A DNA stretch of 28,496 nt from assembly GCA_900088475.1 (NCBI GenBank), contig FLMG01002568.1, forward strand, positions 1 through 28,496, written 5' to 3'. A program made the translations under genes and the position numbers. Below, piece by piece: positions 1 through 8,362 of the stretch. The notes under the pieces were generated by a model that was not told where the DNA came from, searched no databases, and was given only the letters and a program-made list of their open reading frames with translations. Source of the DNA: Hyphochytrium catenoides (lineage: Eukaryota > Sar > Hyphochytriomycetes > Hyphochytriales > Hyphochytriaceae). Position 1 is the stretch's first letter, and each line of letters begins with the position of its first letter.

Positions 1-53
1 CTGAGAGTGTAAGCTCCATTCGAGGTAAACAACACTGCTTCACCAGAGGAGTC

Positions 54-473
54 TTAGATGTATTGTCCAATAGAGAGAAGATGCTTTGGAAAGCCTGGTG
101 CATAAAGCACATTCGGCAGGTAGAGAGGGGCGGTAGCTCTATCGGCAACAGGAGGGATAAGTATGCTTCCCTTTCCCACGGCAAAGACTGGCCGGTTGTC
201 AGCGGTAAAGAGAGGAAGAGGGTCAATAGAAGTGAAAGAGAGAAAGAGTGATCGATCTCCAGTAATGTGACTGGAGCATCCGCTGTCTAACAGCCATTTG
301 TGGCTGCTCTGAATGGCTTTCGCCTTCGCTGCGGCCTGCTGGATAGAAGCTAGGGAAATGGATTCACCAGAGTCGACAGAAGGCTTTGCATACTGATTGG
401 CTAATCCGAATTCATTAGTTTGAGCTCCTCCGGGAGAAGAAGAAGAGGAGGAGGATAGGAGAGCAGCTAACAA
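54..473 (-). pseudogene. Ty1/copia protease-region remnant
   Basis: A 139-codon minus-strand ORF directly downstream of the CCHC gag piece. It contains the retroviral-type aspartic protease active-site region WLLDSGCSSHITGD (residues about 60-73). A hydrophobic segment follows, with AVGKGSILIPP and then LPNVLYAPGF, the usual spacing in Ty1/copia before the pre-integrase domain (YxPxFxxNLLS type, here LYAPGFPKHLLSI). The ORF stops at 54 before any integrase core, and nothing more of pol is visible to the left edge in this frame. The Ser run near its start (residues 6-13) is low-complexity. Taken with the shifted frame, this is a dead fragment. The element is read leftward, so integrase and RT, if present, lie outside the window. 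Confidence 0.8.
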
Positions 474-850
474 GCACTAAGTTGCTCATGGCCTACTGTT
501 GACAGTTGTTGTGACGCCGGCAGCTTGTCCAAGTGGAAGCGAGGCTTCCAGCCTGATGGCCTGCGCGCAGCATTCTCTGGAAGCTCGAAGCAGTCTGCGC
601 TGTTATGTCCCTTTTTCCGGCAGATGCCGCACTGCCTGCTACCACGCGCAGGTTTCTCCTGTCTTCGCTGATCTGGGGGATCTTCCCTTTTCCTTTCCCC
701 TGGAGTAGAGAGAGCATTTATCTCTGAAGAAGGTAAAGTATCCGGGAAGTGCACAGAGCTAGACACTCTTCTCTGTTCATCAGCCATAATACGGTTGATG
801 ACCTCATTTGCAGGCAGAGAGGAAGTCCCTAAGACGTACAGGTGGCTCAC
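467..850 (-). pseudogene. Ty1/copia gag remnant with CCHC zinc knuckle
   Basis: A 127-codon minus-strand ORF ends 7 bases inside the next ORF. Visible features are a helix with VINRIMADEQRRV, a charged low-complexity linker, and a clean nucleic-acid-binding knuckle CGICRKKGHNSADC (C-x2-C-x4-H-x4-C) near residues 73-86. This is the normal C-terminal part of a copia Gag, which packages element RNA in cytoplasmic particles. The reading frame stops at 467 and the protease continues in another frame, so gag and pol are out of phase here. Intact copia elements usually encode Gag-Pol in one frame, and I see no classic slippery heptamer, so decay is likelier than programmed frameshifting. Confidence 0.8.
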
Positions 851-935
851 TATAGAGCCAAAGGAGGGAGGGAGGCTTTGGAGAATTGAAGAGACCAGGA
901 TTATCTCATAAATGTCCCGCTGGTTCTCTTTCTTC

Positions 936-1181
936 TTACTCCTTTCGAAGATATCCTTTAGAGCCTCTGTCCTCTGTTTCAGGGTGGTCAGGTGGGATCT
1001 CGCTCAGAGAGGTGGTGCCTCCAGAATCAAACCTTGAGTTGGTGATCTCCTGAAGACGCCTGAGGACGTTGTCCCCTTCCTTTCCATCCATCTGCTCCTG
1101 TAGTTTGTGATGAACTTTACAGAGCTGGGTGGCAATGCCTGAAGCTCCTGTATGAGCACAATCTAGATGAAATGATAACAA
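936..1181 (-). pseudogene. Ty1/copia gag, N-terminal remnant
   Basis: Open stretch of 81 codons on the minus strand, upstream of the zinc-knuckle part of gag and just inside the LTR of the same element. It opens with a non-ATG codon after an upstream stop, so the natural start is lost or lies further 5'. The peptide has a helix-like segment (KVHHKLQEQMDGKEGDNVLR) of the kind seen in copia Gag, but carries no diagnostic motif by itself. Its assignment rests on position between the LTR and the CCHC segment. A diverged copy of the flanking DNA at 5310-5490 in the opposite orientation supports its being repeat-derived. It is broken and is not expected to make a working capsid protein. Confidence 0.55.
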
Positions 1182-1264
1182 AGGGACTTGGTATTGATGT
1201 GTGATGGAGATTTCTCTGAATGATCACTCAGTCCTGAGAGCCTGGTCTGGACTCGAGATCTTTT

Positions 1265-1446
1265 TGTTGGGCCCAGCTTCCCTCATCATCTCTCTCTCCT
1301 CTGCTGCTCCTGTGTTCTTCCGGAAATTCTTCTCACATCCCTTTCCCATAACACAGGTGTACCCGTAACGTCTATGTCCCTGAGAGCTAGGTGTGTATAG
1401 AGAGTGACAACTGTACTACTGACAACGAACATTGTAGCACTCAACA
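1265..1446 (-). repeat. Probable copia 5' LTR (minus-strand element)
   Basis: Read on the minus strand, the segment starts TGTTGAGTGCTACAA at 1446 and could end CCCAACA at 1265, giving the TGTTG...CAACA termini typical of copia LTRs. It lies immediately upstream of the gag remnant in the same orientation. A related sequence in the opposite orientation begins at 5121 with TGTTGAGTGCTACAA. The 5' terminus is well supported by both copies. The 3' terminus is a guess, because homology between the copies continues past it into the internal region. Confidence 0.55.
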
Positions 1447-1633
1447 ATAACTAGGAAACAGGGTCCCATAAGCCCTCATACTCACTCTGAGCATATCAGT
1501 AGACCACGTAACCTAAATAAAAGTGTATTCAAATCCCATACATTATAACAGGTTATCGGCCCCCGCTTCCTCCAGGACTTCAGCGAGCTCTCTGGACCAA
1601 CCAAACCAAGAACAAGAACAAGACTACCCCCTG

Positions 1634-1896
1634 TGTTGGACTGTGGTCGACGCTGAAACCAAAGAGTGTACACCGGACGACGCAGAGGGGAAAGACCCTG
1701 GTATATACTCCGTAACAAAAACGGAGATCAGTCAAAGTGTACGTTTGGTGTATGGTGGTGCATACTGGTTAGGGTGTCGGCATCAAAGACAGAGGTTCTG
1801 GGTTCGAATCCCGGAGGGTACAAAACTTTTCTCCGGTATATCCAGACACCCCTCAATATATTCAAAGTGCTCACCACCAAATGATAAAATCTAACA
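1634..1896 (+). repeat. tRNA-derived (SINE-like) repeat, copy 1, uninterrupted
   Basis: Homologous to 3517-4150. About 120 bp of head (from GGACTGTGGTCGACGC) leads into a tRNA-like body: an A-box-like TGGTTAGGGTGTCGG at about 1768, an anticodon-arm-like TGTC/GACA stem, and a perfect T-arm/B box GGGTTCGAATCCC at 1801-1813. The tail includes CTTTTCTCCGGTATATCCAG. These internal pol III promoter boxes mark tRNA-derived SINEs. The first half does not fold as a functional tRNA acceptor stem, so I do not call a tRNA gene. The ends (TGTTGG at 1634, CTAACA at 1896) also resemble LTR termini, so an LTR carrying a tRNA-like insert is an alternative. Confidence 0.6.
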
Positions 1897-1897
1897 T

Positions 1898-1971
1898 ATA
1901 GTCCTTGATAGTAGTAGTATTTTATGGTCAACAGATAGTCCTTGATAGTAGTAGTATTTCATGGTCAAGTT
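1898..1971 (+). repeat. Two-copy 37-bp tandem repeat
   Basis: The unit beginning ATAGTCCTTGATAGTAG is repeated in direct tandem (1898-1934 and 1935-1971) with one or two base differences. It sits exactly between the tRNA-like repeat and the LTR relic that follows. It is probably a small local duplication at the junction. Confidence 0.8.
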
Positions 1972-1980
1972 TCTTTTAGC

Positions 1981-2680
1981 TGTTCAGCTTCGACCCTTCA
2001 ATTTAGGGGAAGTTCAAGCTGCGAGGAGGTGTGGAGTCTGAGGGCACAGCTATGTGGACTACAAGGAGGGAAGCTTATTACCTACCCAAATTCCTGTTAT
2101 AATATATGAAAATTTGAAGACACTCTTATTTAGTTTATGTGGTCTGCTACTATGAACAGAATGAGTATGGAGAGCTTTGGAACCCTGTTTTCCTTGTTGT
2201 CTAGTTTGTTCTATTTTTTGAAATAACTGTATCTTGTATTATTTTATCTACATGATCCGGTTACTGTTTCTTCACTTCCCATGATGACACCTTGTGGTAA
2301 TAGCCTAGTTAATCTAACTTCTGAAACACTGGTTTTGTGTCTTCGCCCTGTTTGTGAGGTAGAGTCTGGAACTGAGAGCTTTTTCAGAGCTTTTGTCAGC
2401 TTCGGCTCTTATCGGCTCCAGCTCCAGACCCCCTGTAGAATTCGAGATATGAAGCAAACGAATGTCCCTGTTCATGTCTATGGCTTACGGTCAGTAGCCC
2501 GGAATACCTTCAGCATTGACTGTTCTGGACAAGAATATCTCTATGCCTGAATATCTTAGGCTTTAGTAGGAATAGTTGGCATATCCATAATAGCTCTAGA
2601 TTGTGGGACTCCGGCTGGGCTTATGAGTAGAGCTCTCTCATCTAATGACATTGTCGAATCATCCCATAGAAATCCAATAG
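1981..2680 (+). repeat. Degenerate LTR relic, long form
   Basis: Its start (TGTTCAGCTTCGACCCTTCA) and end (TGACATTGTCGAATCATCCC, then AAATCCAATA) match the solo LTR at 3668-4052. It carries roughly 330 bp extra in the middle (about 2090-2440), absent from the solo copy. The terminal TGTTGAG and CAACA are both degraded and no target duplication is evident. The 89-codon ORF at 2281-2550 lies inside this repeat and has no recognisable domain. Confidence 0.65.
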
Positions 2681-3120
2681 TTTCAGGTTAATCTACTGCA
2701 TGGTCCACTACTTTTTTTTTATTTAGTAAAGTATACTTACTGTCTCCATGGACATAGACCATATAGGATTAGGCTGTTTGTTCAGTAAGGCATCCTTAGC
2801 GTCATCTATATTGGCTGAGAGACAGAGATAGTAGGTAATGGGTTCCGTGTTCCTTTATTCAAGCTATAATTGCACGAGGTGCTTCTACCACTGTGGAATA
2901 TCTTGATGCATACGTTAGTTAAGCTTGTAATTTTCAGAGTTTTTATATTGTGATAGTGTTCCGCCTTGGTAACATCCCTGCTGTTAGTAGGGATAACAAC
3001 TCATAAGCTTCATCTTCTACTTATCACTGTCCTCAATTGACAGGATGTTCGCTGGAATTGATGATCTAGAGTTCCTGACTCCAAATCAAGCAAGCTGGCC
3101 AAAGAAAGACTACCCCTCCC

Positions 3121-3516
3121 TTGTGTCTAGGAGGAGATACTCCTATTCAACTCTCAGTGCAGGCTGATGCTGATTGGGCTACTAGTGACCCAGCTGACCG
3201 CAAGTCTATCACAGGCTATTTATTGAACCTCAATGGCGGTGCTTTTGCGTGTTGCGTAGAAGTTAAAGAAACAATCTCTTCGAGCGTCGTCAACAAGGGA
3301 AGTGGGTGCGTCTCTCGTTGGTCCACAAGCCAGGTCGCAGAGCACTTCAGCGTGTTCCTGTGCGAGCTTGGCTACTCCAACCAGCTGCCCATCCCTATTA
3401 AGCAGGACAACAAGAGCGCGATTATCCTCTGCTCCTCTTCCCGACCAAAGTCAAAGACTTTAGATGTCAAGCAATGTGTCCTGCAAGAGAAGGTAGCCAA
3501 TGGGAGAATTTTTTGA
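3121..3516 (+). pseudogene. Ty1/copia RNase H remnant
   Basis: A 131-codon plus-strand ORF matching the C-terminal RNase H of copia Pol, which degrades RNA in the RNA-DNA hybrid during reverse transcription. Diagnostic blocks in order are QADADWATSDPADRKSITGY followed by LNLNGGAFA (residues about 14-41), then FLCELGY and IKQDNKSAIILC with the DN catalytic position, then the KSKTLDVKQCVLQEKV tail where intact elements have a TKHIDI-type motif. The usual SS-x-EAEY block between them is destroyed (SSVVNKGSG), so the catalytic Glu appears lost. No RT is visible upstream. Orientation is opposite to the gag fragment at 54-1181, so this is from a separate insertion. Confidence 0.85.
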
Positions 3517-3667
3517 ACTGTGATCGACGCTGAGACCAAAAGTGTACAGCGGACGACGTAGAGGGGAAGAATCCCTGGTATATAAACAAAAACGAAGATT
3601 AGTCAAAGTGTACAATTGGTGTATGGTGCATACTGCTGGTTAGGGTGTCGGCATCAAAGACAGAGGT
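3517..3667 (+). repeat. tRNA-derived repeat, copy 2, left part
   Basis: Matches 1634 onward (GACGCTGAGACCAAA, CGGACGACGTAGAGGGGAA, then CTGGTTAGGGTGTCGGCATC). It breaks off at CAGAGGT exactly where the solo LTR begins. It starts at the stop codon of the RNase H remnant. Confidence 0.75.
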
Positions 3668-4052
3668 TGTTGAGTGTTCAGCTTCGACCCTTCATAATAA
3701 TAGGGAGGTCGAGCTGCGGCGGGGAGGTGTTGGAGTCTAGAGACATAGCTATGTAGACTACAAGCTGGCAAGCTTAACTACCCAAGTTTCAACTCTAAAC
3801 TCCCAGTAGTAGCCGAGATATGAAAGCAAACGAAATGTCCCTGTTCATATCTATGGCTTATGGTCAGTACCCCAGAATACCTTCAAAATTGACTGTTCTA
3901 GACGGGGATTTCTCTATGACTGAAAATCTTAGGGTTTATTATGAATAGTTGGCATAGTCAGAATAACTATAGATTATGGGACCCTAGTTGGGCTTATAAG
4001 TAGAGCACTCTCGTCTAATGACATTGTCCAATCATCCCACATAAATCCAACA
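3668..4052 (+). mobile_element. Solo LTR (385 bp) with 5-bp target duplication
   Basis: The segment begins TGTTGAGTGTTCAGC and ends AAATCCAACA, so its termini TGTTG...CAACA are a perfect 5-bp inverted repeat. It is flanked on both sides by GAGGT (3663-3667 and 4053-4057), a perfect 5-bp target-site duplication as expected for copia integrase. Removing it and one GAGGT restores the tRNA-like repeat through its B box, in register with the uninterrupted copy at 1634-1896. There is no internal region, so it is a solo LTR left by recombination between the two LTRs of a full element. Its longer relative is at 1981-2680. Confidence 0.92.
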
Positions 4053-4150
4053 GAGGTCTTGGGTTCGAATCCCGGAGCGTACAAAGCTTTTCTCCAGTAT
4101 ATCCAGACACCCCCCACCAATGTTGATTCAAAGTGCTCATCACTACTCGG
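4053..4150 (+). repeat. tRNA-derived repeat, copy 2, right part
   Basis: Resumes with GAGGTCTTGGGTTCGAATCC (the B box) and the tail CTTTTCTCCAGTATATCCAG shared with copy 1, then diverges after about TCAAAGTGCTCATCAC. Together with 3517-3667 it is one repeat split by the solo LTR. Confidence 0.75.
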
Positions 4151-4156
4151 AGTATA

Positions 4157-4182
4157 TGATTGCGAGCCCGAAGGGCGAGCCT
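4157..4182 (+). repeat. GCCCGAAGGGC hairpin
   Basis: GCGAGCCCGAAGGGCGAGC contains the perfect stem GCCC/GGGC around a GAA loop. It is a short palindromic element in intergenic repeat DNA with no assignable role. Confidence 0.5.
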
Positions 4183-4346
4183 CAATTTCAACCCACAGGG
4201 GGCTTCAGCACAAATGGACTTTTTCGTGCTTTGTGTGGTGTCCGCGCGTGGGTGCGTGTTTGTGATCCCAAATTTCACTATTTGGTTTTTCACAAATCAC
4301 TGTTTGGGCTTTTTCTTTGGGTCTGGGACTTTGTGTACTTTGGAGA

Positions 4347-4354
4347 TATAAAAG
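4347..4354 (+). promoter_or_regulatory. TATA-box-like element
   Basis: TATAAAAG stands 36 bp upstream of an ATG at 4383. The ORF after it (to 4523, Arg-rich) has no recognisable features, and the surroundings are repeat relics. It could be a decayed element promoter. The match may be by chance. Confidence 0.3.
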
Positions 4355-4584
4355 GGGTCAGCGCAGAAGCGAAAGGGATTTTATGAACCCAACTCGAATT
4401 TGTAACGCGAGACGTATCACTATAAACCGAGACACATCGCGTGCGTCCAGGCGAATTTGTGTTCTATCCTCATTTTACCTGAGACGCATCACCTACTACC
4501 CTGAATTTATCTGTAGGAGATGAGTGTGGAGAAGGTGACATGTCACGCGACACCTGCAGCAGCAGTCGAGAGTTGAGAAAGAGT

Positions 4585-4640
4585 CCTCATTCACTCACTC
4601 ATCAATCACTCAGTCATTCACTCACTCACCCACTCACTAC
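4585..4640 (+). repeat. Imperfect CACT/CATT tandem repeat
   Basis: TCATTCACTCACTCATCAAT continues as CACTCAGTCATTCACTCACT, a degenerate tetranucleotide microsatellite. The remaining 4150-5120 interval shows no coding signal. Confidence 0.75.
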
Positions 4641-5120
4641 TCTGCTTTAGGAAGGGCGGCTGAACCAGTAGAGGTATCCTTTCGTCCTCGTAGATAGTGT
4701 GCCAGCTAAATAATGACAGAAGAAGGAATGGAGAGCTCCTGGTGTTATTACTGTACAAGTAAATCAGTGATCCAAGCATCTTCCAATATCAATGCAGCCG
4801 AAAGCTGGATTACGCACTATTAACTTCGGGCGACCCCTGGAAGCCTAAAGCCATTGATAAAATCTAACAGGGTTAAGCTGGTCTATACTCCCTCTGCATC
4901 TATGGTAGCCGATTGATTGCCTCAACAAGCCTTTACCCGCTCCTCTCTTTCGGACACTGCGTCCTCACCATAAAGTGCTCCCTCCCAGTATCAGTACTCT
5001 TGCCACTACCCATCTAGCTTCGACTGAGGGGAAGAGAGTGATGAGTGAGACCGCGACAATAAGGTGAGGTAAGTCGACAGTCACCACTGATGATCCGGAG
5101 AAGCTAGGTATGAGGGTTAG

Positions 5121-5490
5121 TGTTGAGTGCTACAATAATGTTCGTTGTCAGTAGTACAGTAGTCACTCTCTATACACACCTCCTAGCTCTCAGGGACATA
5201 GACGGAACGGTACACTGTGTTATGGGAAAGAGAGGGGTAAGGAGAATTCCATGAACTCTTCCTTTGAGCACCGGACCAGCACAGGAGAGAGAGCTGATGA
5301 GGGAGGCTGGGACGAGCGAGGATCTTGAGAGCAGGCCAGACCGACCTTATGACTCATTTGACATTTCGGAGAAATCTCAATCATATCTGACTACCCAGCC
5401 CCTTTGTTATCGTTTCATCTAGTTTGTGCTCATACAGACGCTTCAGGCGTTGCCACCCCAGCTCTGTAAACTTCACCAGGCAGCACCTCG
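5121..5490 (+). mobile_element. Copia 5' end relic, inverted relative to the one at 1100-1446
   Basis: Starts TGTTGAGTGCTACAATAATG. Along its length it is the reverse complement (with many substitutions) of 1446 down to about 1090, covering LTR, leader and the first part of gag (for example TTCATCTAGTTTGTGCTCAT). It has no open gag frame. The two copies form a widely spaced inverted pair with about 3.7 kb between them. Confidence 0.75.
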
Positions 5491-6437
5491 CTCGAAGATT
5501 CATCCATTTGGTGGAACGTGGTAACCTGTTGAGATTGTTAGTTAGCTAATCGAGTTTGTTTTCAAGCGACAATGTCCTCCATTGTCTTATGGGGGGCCAA
5601 TTTGTGCACTTCCTTCCTCTTTGGGAACGGAGGCAACAATTGCTACTTTCGGTTAACCATCAGACGACATGGTTTATGAAAGTGCTTTTGATACTCATCA
5701 AGAGGAAGTATACTAGAACAGCAACTCCCGCATCAAAGGGGACAGTCATCAAGCTCCTTTTCTCACTCAGTACAAAAGTTTTGCACTTTTACACGTCTGT
5801 TGAGATACATGGGTGGGAAGGATTACAATACCAAGATTAATACCACTTTCAAAAGTAACTATAGGAAGACTATCAAACCCACTAAAACAAGAAGAACTGC
5901 TTCTCAGGAATAGAAAAGTCTAACGGCAATTGCGTCCTTCATTTTACCCGCTACATGAACTTCAACCGTGATACATAGCCGGGAACGCACGAGAATTGTG
6001 TTAGTAACGCCACCCATGCAAGGGGACCATTGGCCCCAGATACAGGGTCATGTGCATCTTTGGGTGATTCAAGGCACATTAAATTCCTGTTTGATTTTCT
6101 AATGGACAGTAGAAGCGGAAAGTCTGGGTTGGCGCATTAGCATCTGGCGGAGGATCAGAAAGCTAAAATCTGGCGTTTCTTGAAAAAGAAAGCTCGTGAA
6201 ATTTAGCATGTGCTGCAGGGATGCGAGAGGAGGAGAATGATTTCATAGCCCTTTATAATAGATAACTGCGGGTCGTGTACGACTTCCCAATACCTCTATA
6301 GAAAGCTATGGGCCGCGGTCGACGGAAGCGCCGAGCGAGGCAGATGCCAGTCTGCTGTAACACAGAATTCTTCACCTGGGAATATAATGTGCTGCATGCT
6401 GTTCCTCAACGCACGCCCAACACATCTACGGCTCTGA
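5491..6437. other. Gene-poor stretch, nothing recognised
   Basis: AT-richer sequence with a single open stretch (5556-5840, 94 codons) that lacks codon regularity, domains or credible splice context. I see no RNA gene. It may be further decayed repeat. Confidence 0.5.
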
Positions 6438-6509
6438 ATGGGGTACACTACTCTTCGTCTTCTTCAGTTGTTCAATCCCCTTCCCGTTGGAATCCTCGCT
6501 GGAGCCCTG

Positions 6510-6815
6510 ATGTCATCGACTAGTTCTCACCATCCATTGCCTCGTCATTATCATTTCCCTCGGCAACATCTTTTTCTACTTCTCTTCTTGGCGGTCATCC
6601 TTTCGGTGTTAGCCAACCCATCTTCTGCCCTTTCCTCTTTCTCCACTTGTCCGGCTCTCAGAACCCGTTTTCGATCATCAGCAGGGATCCGTCCACTCTC
6701 CTTCTCCGCAGCATATTCACCCCGCGAAGTGAAAAGGCACACAGACACAAGAAAGAGTCCATATGTGCTGGAGTCCCTGTGGTTTAAATTTGAGGCTCGC
6801 CCGGGCTCGCAATAA
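6510..6815 (+). CDS. Small protein with bipartite plastid-type leader (candidate)
   Basis: The ORF gives 101 residues from the ATG at 6510; an in-frame ATG at 6438 would add 24. Residues 1-20 are polar and His/Arg-rich. Residues 21-35 are a strong hydrophobic core (LFLLLFLAVILSVLA), followed by a small-residue cleavage-like context (NPSSA at 36-40). Residues 41-70 are rich in Ser and Arg and lack acidic residues. Signal peptide followed by a basic hydroxylated stretch is the known layout of plastid-targeting leaders in algae with complex plastids. A plain secreted protein is the alternative. The mature part (EVKRHTDTRKSPYVLESLWF, then a short tail) matches nothing I recognise. The ORF may be a first exon. 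Its stop is followed by AT-rich sequence. Confidence 0.4.
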   Translation: MSSTSSHHPLPRHYHFPRQHLFLLLFLAVILSVLANPSSALSSFSTCPALRTRFRSSAGIRPLSFSAAYSPREVKRHTDTRKSPYVLESLWFKFEARPGSQ

Positions 6816-6977
6816 GTAATCAATTGGGTCACTTTATATATAGCGCGTCATACATACTCTATCAGGGGACAAAGCGCTCTTTAAGAAAGTATCTAAGGCT
6901 ATTATTCAATCTTCTCCGCCCATCAGTTACTCCTCAAGCGCTTGTTCTTAATTCCTGCTAATAATCACCCCGCAGCA

Positions 6978-7182
6978 CCGAAAAAAATATAGCGTTCGCT
7001 GCTTACCGCTTGGTAGAGCTTCTTCGTAGGAGAGACGAAGAGCTATTGTGTGATAGTGAGATAGGTTTTCATCAATCAGAACTTCGTAGAAGAGACGAAG
7101 ATCACCTCACACACCACAAAAAAGCTAGGGTTCGCCGCTTGACAGACCTTCGTAGTAAGCGAAGAGCTCTTGTGTAAAAATG
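6978..7182 (+). repeat. Cluster of three hairpin-bearing repeats
   Basis: CTTCGTAGGAGAGACGAAG (7024-7042), CTTCGTAGAAGAGACGAAG (about 7082-7100) and CTTCGTAGTAAGCGAAG (about 7149-7165) each fold into a 5-6 bp CTTCG(T)/(A)CGAAG stem. The first and third share longer flanks: an A-run, then GCGTTCGCTGC or GGTTCGCCGC, then GAAGAGCT and TTGTGT. The unit therefore seems to be a roughly 65-80 bp tandem module with a partial middle copy. Function is unknown. Confidence 0.65.
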
Positions 7183-8146
7183 TTGTGTTCTTCTACTGTT
7201 GTTGACGAACTGGTCACACTTGTTCACTGCATTGCAATTTCCTTTGTGCTCTGTCATTACACTTGAACAAGCAGAAGAACAAGAAGAAGCAGCATATTCG
7301 TCTACTGTTCGTAGTGTTTTGGATGCTGCACTACTACTACTTCCTATCACCGAGCCTCGGTTCATCATCAGGTTTTTGTTGGGTCCTTGCAACGAAGGGA
7401 TTCCATGATGCGGTGACAAAAGAGTTATGAGATAATCTAAAATAGCCGACCAAACAGTCAGTTCTCAACAACGTAAACAAGTAACACAGAAACTAAGTGT
7501 TCACACGTTCTATTTTTTTTCGGACCGTACATCCTCGGTAAGACTTCCGAGGTTCAGCTTAGACCTAATCTTTAACCGTAAGACGATACAACAAACAGCC
7601 TTACTCGATGACGAGTGACCAAACACAAAACATCATCACCAATTTATTGCGATGATGGGGATGATGGTCTTGGGTCACAGTGAAGAACGATCTGCTTCTT
7701 TCCTGCCTATCTCATTTCAGTCTCAGTTCGCTGCTCAGGCAACCAGGCAGCAGCACGTATCACCAGGCCCTTCCTTCATTTTTCCTTCTTCTCATTTGGG
7801 TTTGGTTTCTGATCCACGATCCTTTATAATACTAGTTTTCGCCCCACTATGTGATATTTTTTTTGGATCGCAGCTCATGGGCATTGGTCAAGTCTTTCCG
7901 TGGACAGACTCCTCCATCTGGAAATAATAAAGGAAGGGCAGGATCAATAAGTTGGTGGCAGGAGGCCGATGGTAGTAGTACTAAAAGTAGAGCGGAGGAA
8001 GGCGACAAACAGCAAGCGCATCAGCAGAAAAAGTAATAAAGAAGGTAGAGGCAACAAAGACTCACACGGCGGTGGTTATATGGATAAAGAAGAGATGCTA
8101 ATGATGAGGGTTATGGGAGGGTGTTGATGGCCACGACAAAAAGATT
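7183..8146. other. No confident gene
   Basis: Several open stretches exist (for example 7652-7927 and 7851-8036 on the plus strand). Splice-phase continuity could not be established and none shows a domain. The second (ending GDKQQAHQQKK) is hydrophilic and might be an exon belonging with 8147-8362. Confidence 0.4.
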
Positions 8147-8362
8147 ATGATTTGGTCTGTCGCCACGTCCTCCTCCCTAATCAATGAACTGCTCGTCGCT
8201 ATTAAAGACGGAATAAATCTCGACACTTCTTCTGTTACAGACGACGATGATACTTCTAGTAGATGTTCTAGTAGTCACTCGTGGATGGAGGATGATGACC
8301 CGGAGTTTTATCGAAGATCTGCCCGCCGTTCTGAAGTCCTGCGGCAATACAGTAGTAGGTAG
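8147..8362 (+). CDS. Small acidic/Ser-rich ORF (candidate)
   Basis: ATG-started 71-codon ORF: an N-terminal helix (SLINELLVAIKDGINLD), an acidic-Ser middle (TDDDDTSSRCSSSHSWMEDD), then a basic tail ending in SARRSEVLRQYSSR. The composition looks more protein-like than the neighbouring frames. No family is recognised, there is no transcript evidence, and it could be one exon of a larger gene or a chance ORF. Confidence 0.3.
   Translation: MIWSVATSSSLINELLVAIKDGINLDTSSVTDDDDTSSRCSSSHSWMEDDDPEFYRRSARRSEVLRQYSSR

Noticed and set aside
1745-1820. Functional tRNA gene
   Set aside because: The B box and a partial A box are present, but there is no matching 7-bp acceptor stem and a second copy with the same long flanks exists, so it is a repeat.
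4120-4386. Overlapping plus-strand ORFs near 4.1-4.4 kb
   Set aside because: They read through the tRNA-like repeat and flanking non-coding sequence; composition is not protein-like and no frame is conserved between repeat copies.
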